The notes under the pieces are model-generated. The model did not search any database. It worked only from the letters and a program-made list of their open reading frames with translations, and was not told the origin of the DNA. A program made the translations under genes and the position numbers. Of a stretch of 5,446 nt of DNA, positions 5,239-5,446 are shown in pieces. How positions within the stretch are numbered: the stretch's first letter is position 1; each line of letters opens with the position of its first letter. The DNA is from Bifidobacteriaceae bacterium (GTDB lineage: Bacteria; Actinomycetota; Actinomycetes; Actinomycetales; WQXJ01). The DNA lies in NCBI GenBank assembly GCA_031258055.1, contig JAIRNM010000201.1, positions 1 to 5,446 of the forward strand, read 5' to 3'.

Positions 5239-5446
5239 AACGACGCAGGGCGGGCCTGGTTTGGCTAGTGTACGCGCTGGCCGTGCTCTGTCCGGCCTTG
5301 TTTATCGGTCTGACAACGGCGCGGGCCGATTACTCATTCGGACCGCACGAGGCGACTTACGAGGTGACGATCGATTCGCGCGTGACCCTGGATTTGGGCC
5401 CGCTCGGATCGGTCGTGATGCCTAGCCCGCTGCCAACGCCTGTCAG
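5235..5446 (+). CDS. Exported protein, N-terminal part (possible metallophosphoesterase family; 3' partial)
   Basis: ATG 5235 overlaps the gluQ stop as ATGA, and GGAG (5221-5224) lies ten bases upstream; 70 codons are visible before the window ends. Residues 1-31 form a classic Sec signal peptide: basic start MKRRR, a hydrophobic core (LVWLVYALAVLCPALFIGL) and a likely signal peptidase site after ARA. The mature part begins DYSFGPHEATYEVTIDSRV and then has LDLGPLGSVVMPSPLP. In my recollection a DLGPLG segment shortly after the signal peptide occurs in a group of actinobacterial exported metallophosphoesterases. The catalytic domain is not in view, so that label is tentative. If no lipobox or further membrane segment follows, the product is secreted or held by a single N-terminal anchor. 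Confidence 0.8.
   Translation, partial: MKRRRAGLVWLVYALAVLCPALFIGLTTARADYSFGPHEATYEVTIDSRVTLDLGPLGSVVMPSPLPTPV

Overview
The window looks like chromosomal DNA of a high-GC Gram-positive bacterium (Actinobacteria). The codons are G/C-rich at the third position, GTG and TTG starts are used, and there is a NarL/LuxR-type regulator and a Pro/Thr/Ser-rich surface protein. There is also a Fer4_19-CDGSH protein beside a YjdJ-type acetyltransferase. I cannot name the genus. No insertion sequence, phage gene or CRISPR array is visible.

Region by region: (1) Positions 2-644 hold the end of a secreted or membrane-anchored protein with a low-complexity P/T/S linker. Its C-terminal membrane anchor lies in a different frame from the linker, so the gene is frameshifted here. 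(2) Positions 645-1106 lie between convergent genes and contain no convincing protein gene. They hold a perfect CRP/GlxR-type palindrome (821-836), a long inverted repeat (730-794), and a run of nested GC-rich hairpins (about 854-1079) that looks like a structured non-coding RNA. (3) On the minus strand, 1955-1107, is a two-gene operon: a YjdJ-type GNAT acetyltransferase, then a fused Fer4_19 and CDGSH-like iron-sulphur protein. (4) After a 230-base divergent intergenic region, a tightly packed plus-strand operon runs from 2186 to the window end. It holds a 35-codon small ORF, a helical-repeat (TPR-like) protein, a NarL-type response regulator with a degenerate receiver, glutamyl-Q tRNA(Asp) synthetase (gluQ), and the start of an exported protein.

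Every junction in the plus-strand operon is a start/stop overlap of 4 or 8 bases, so the five reading frames are probably translationally coupled. The helical-repeat protein and the response regulator look like a signalling pair. GluQ is a tRNA-modifying enzyme, and its link to them may be purely positional. The main points for follow-up are the CRP-site and structured-RNA locus, the loss of the CDGSH histidine ligand, the small ORF that opens the operon, and the receiver with an incomplete acidic pocket.
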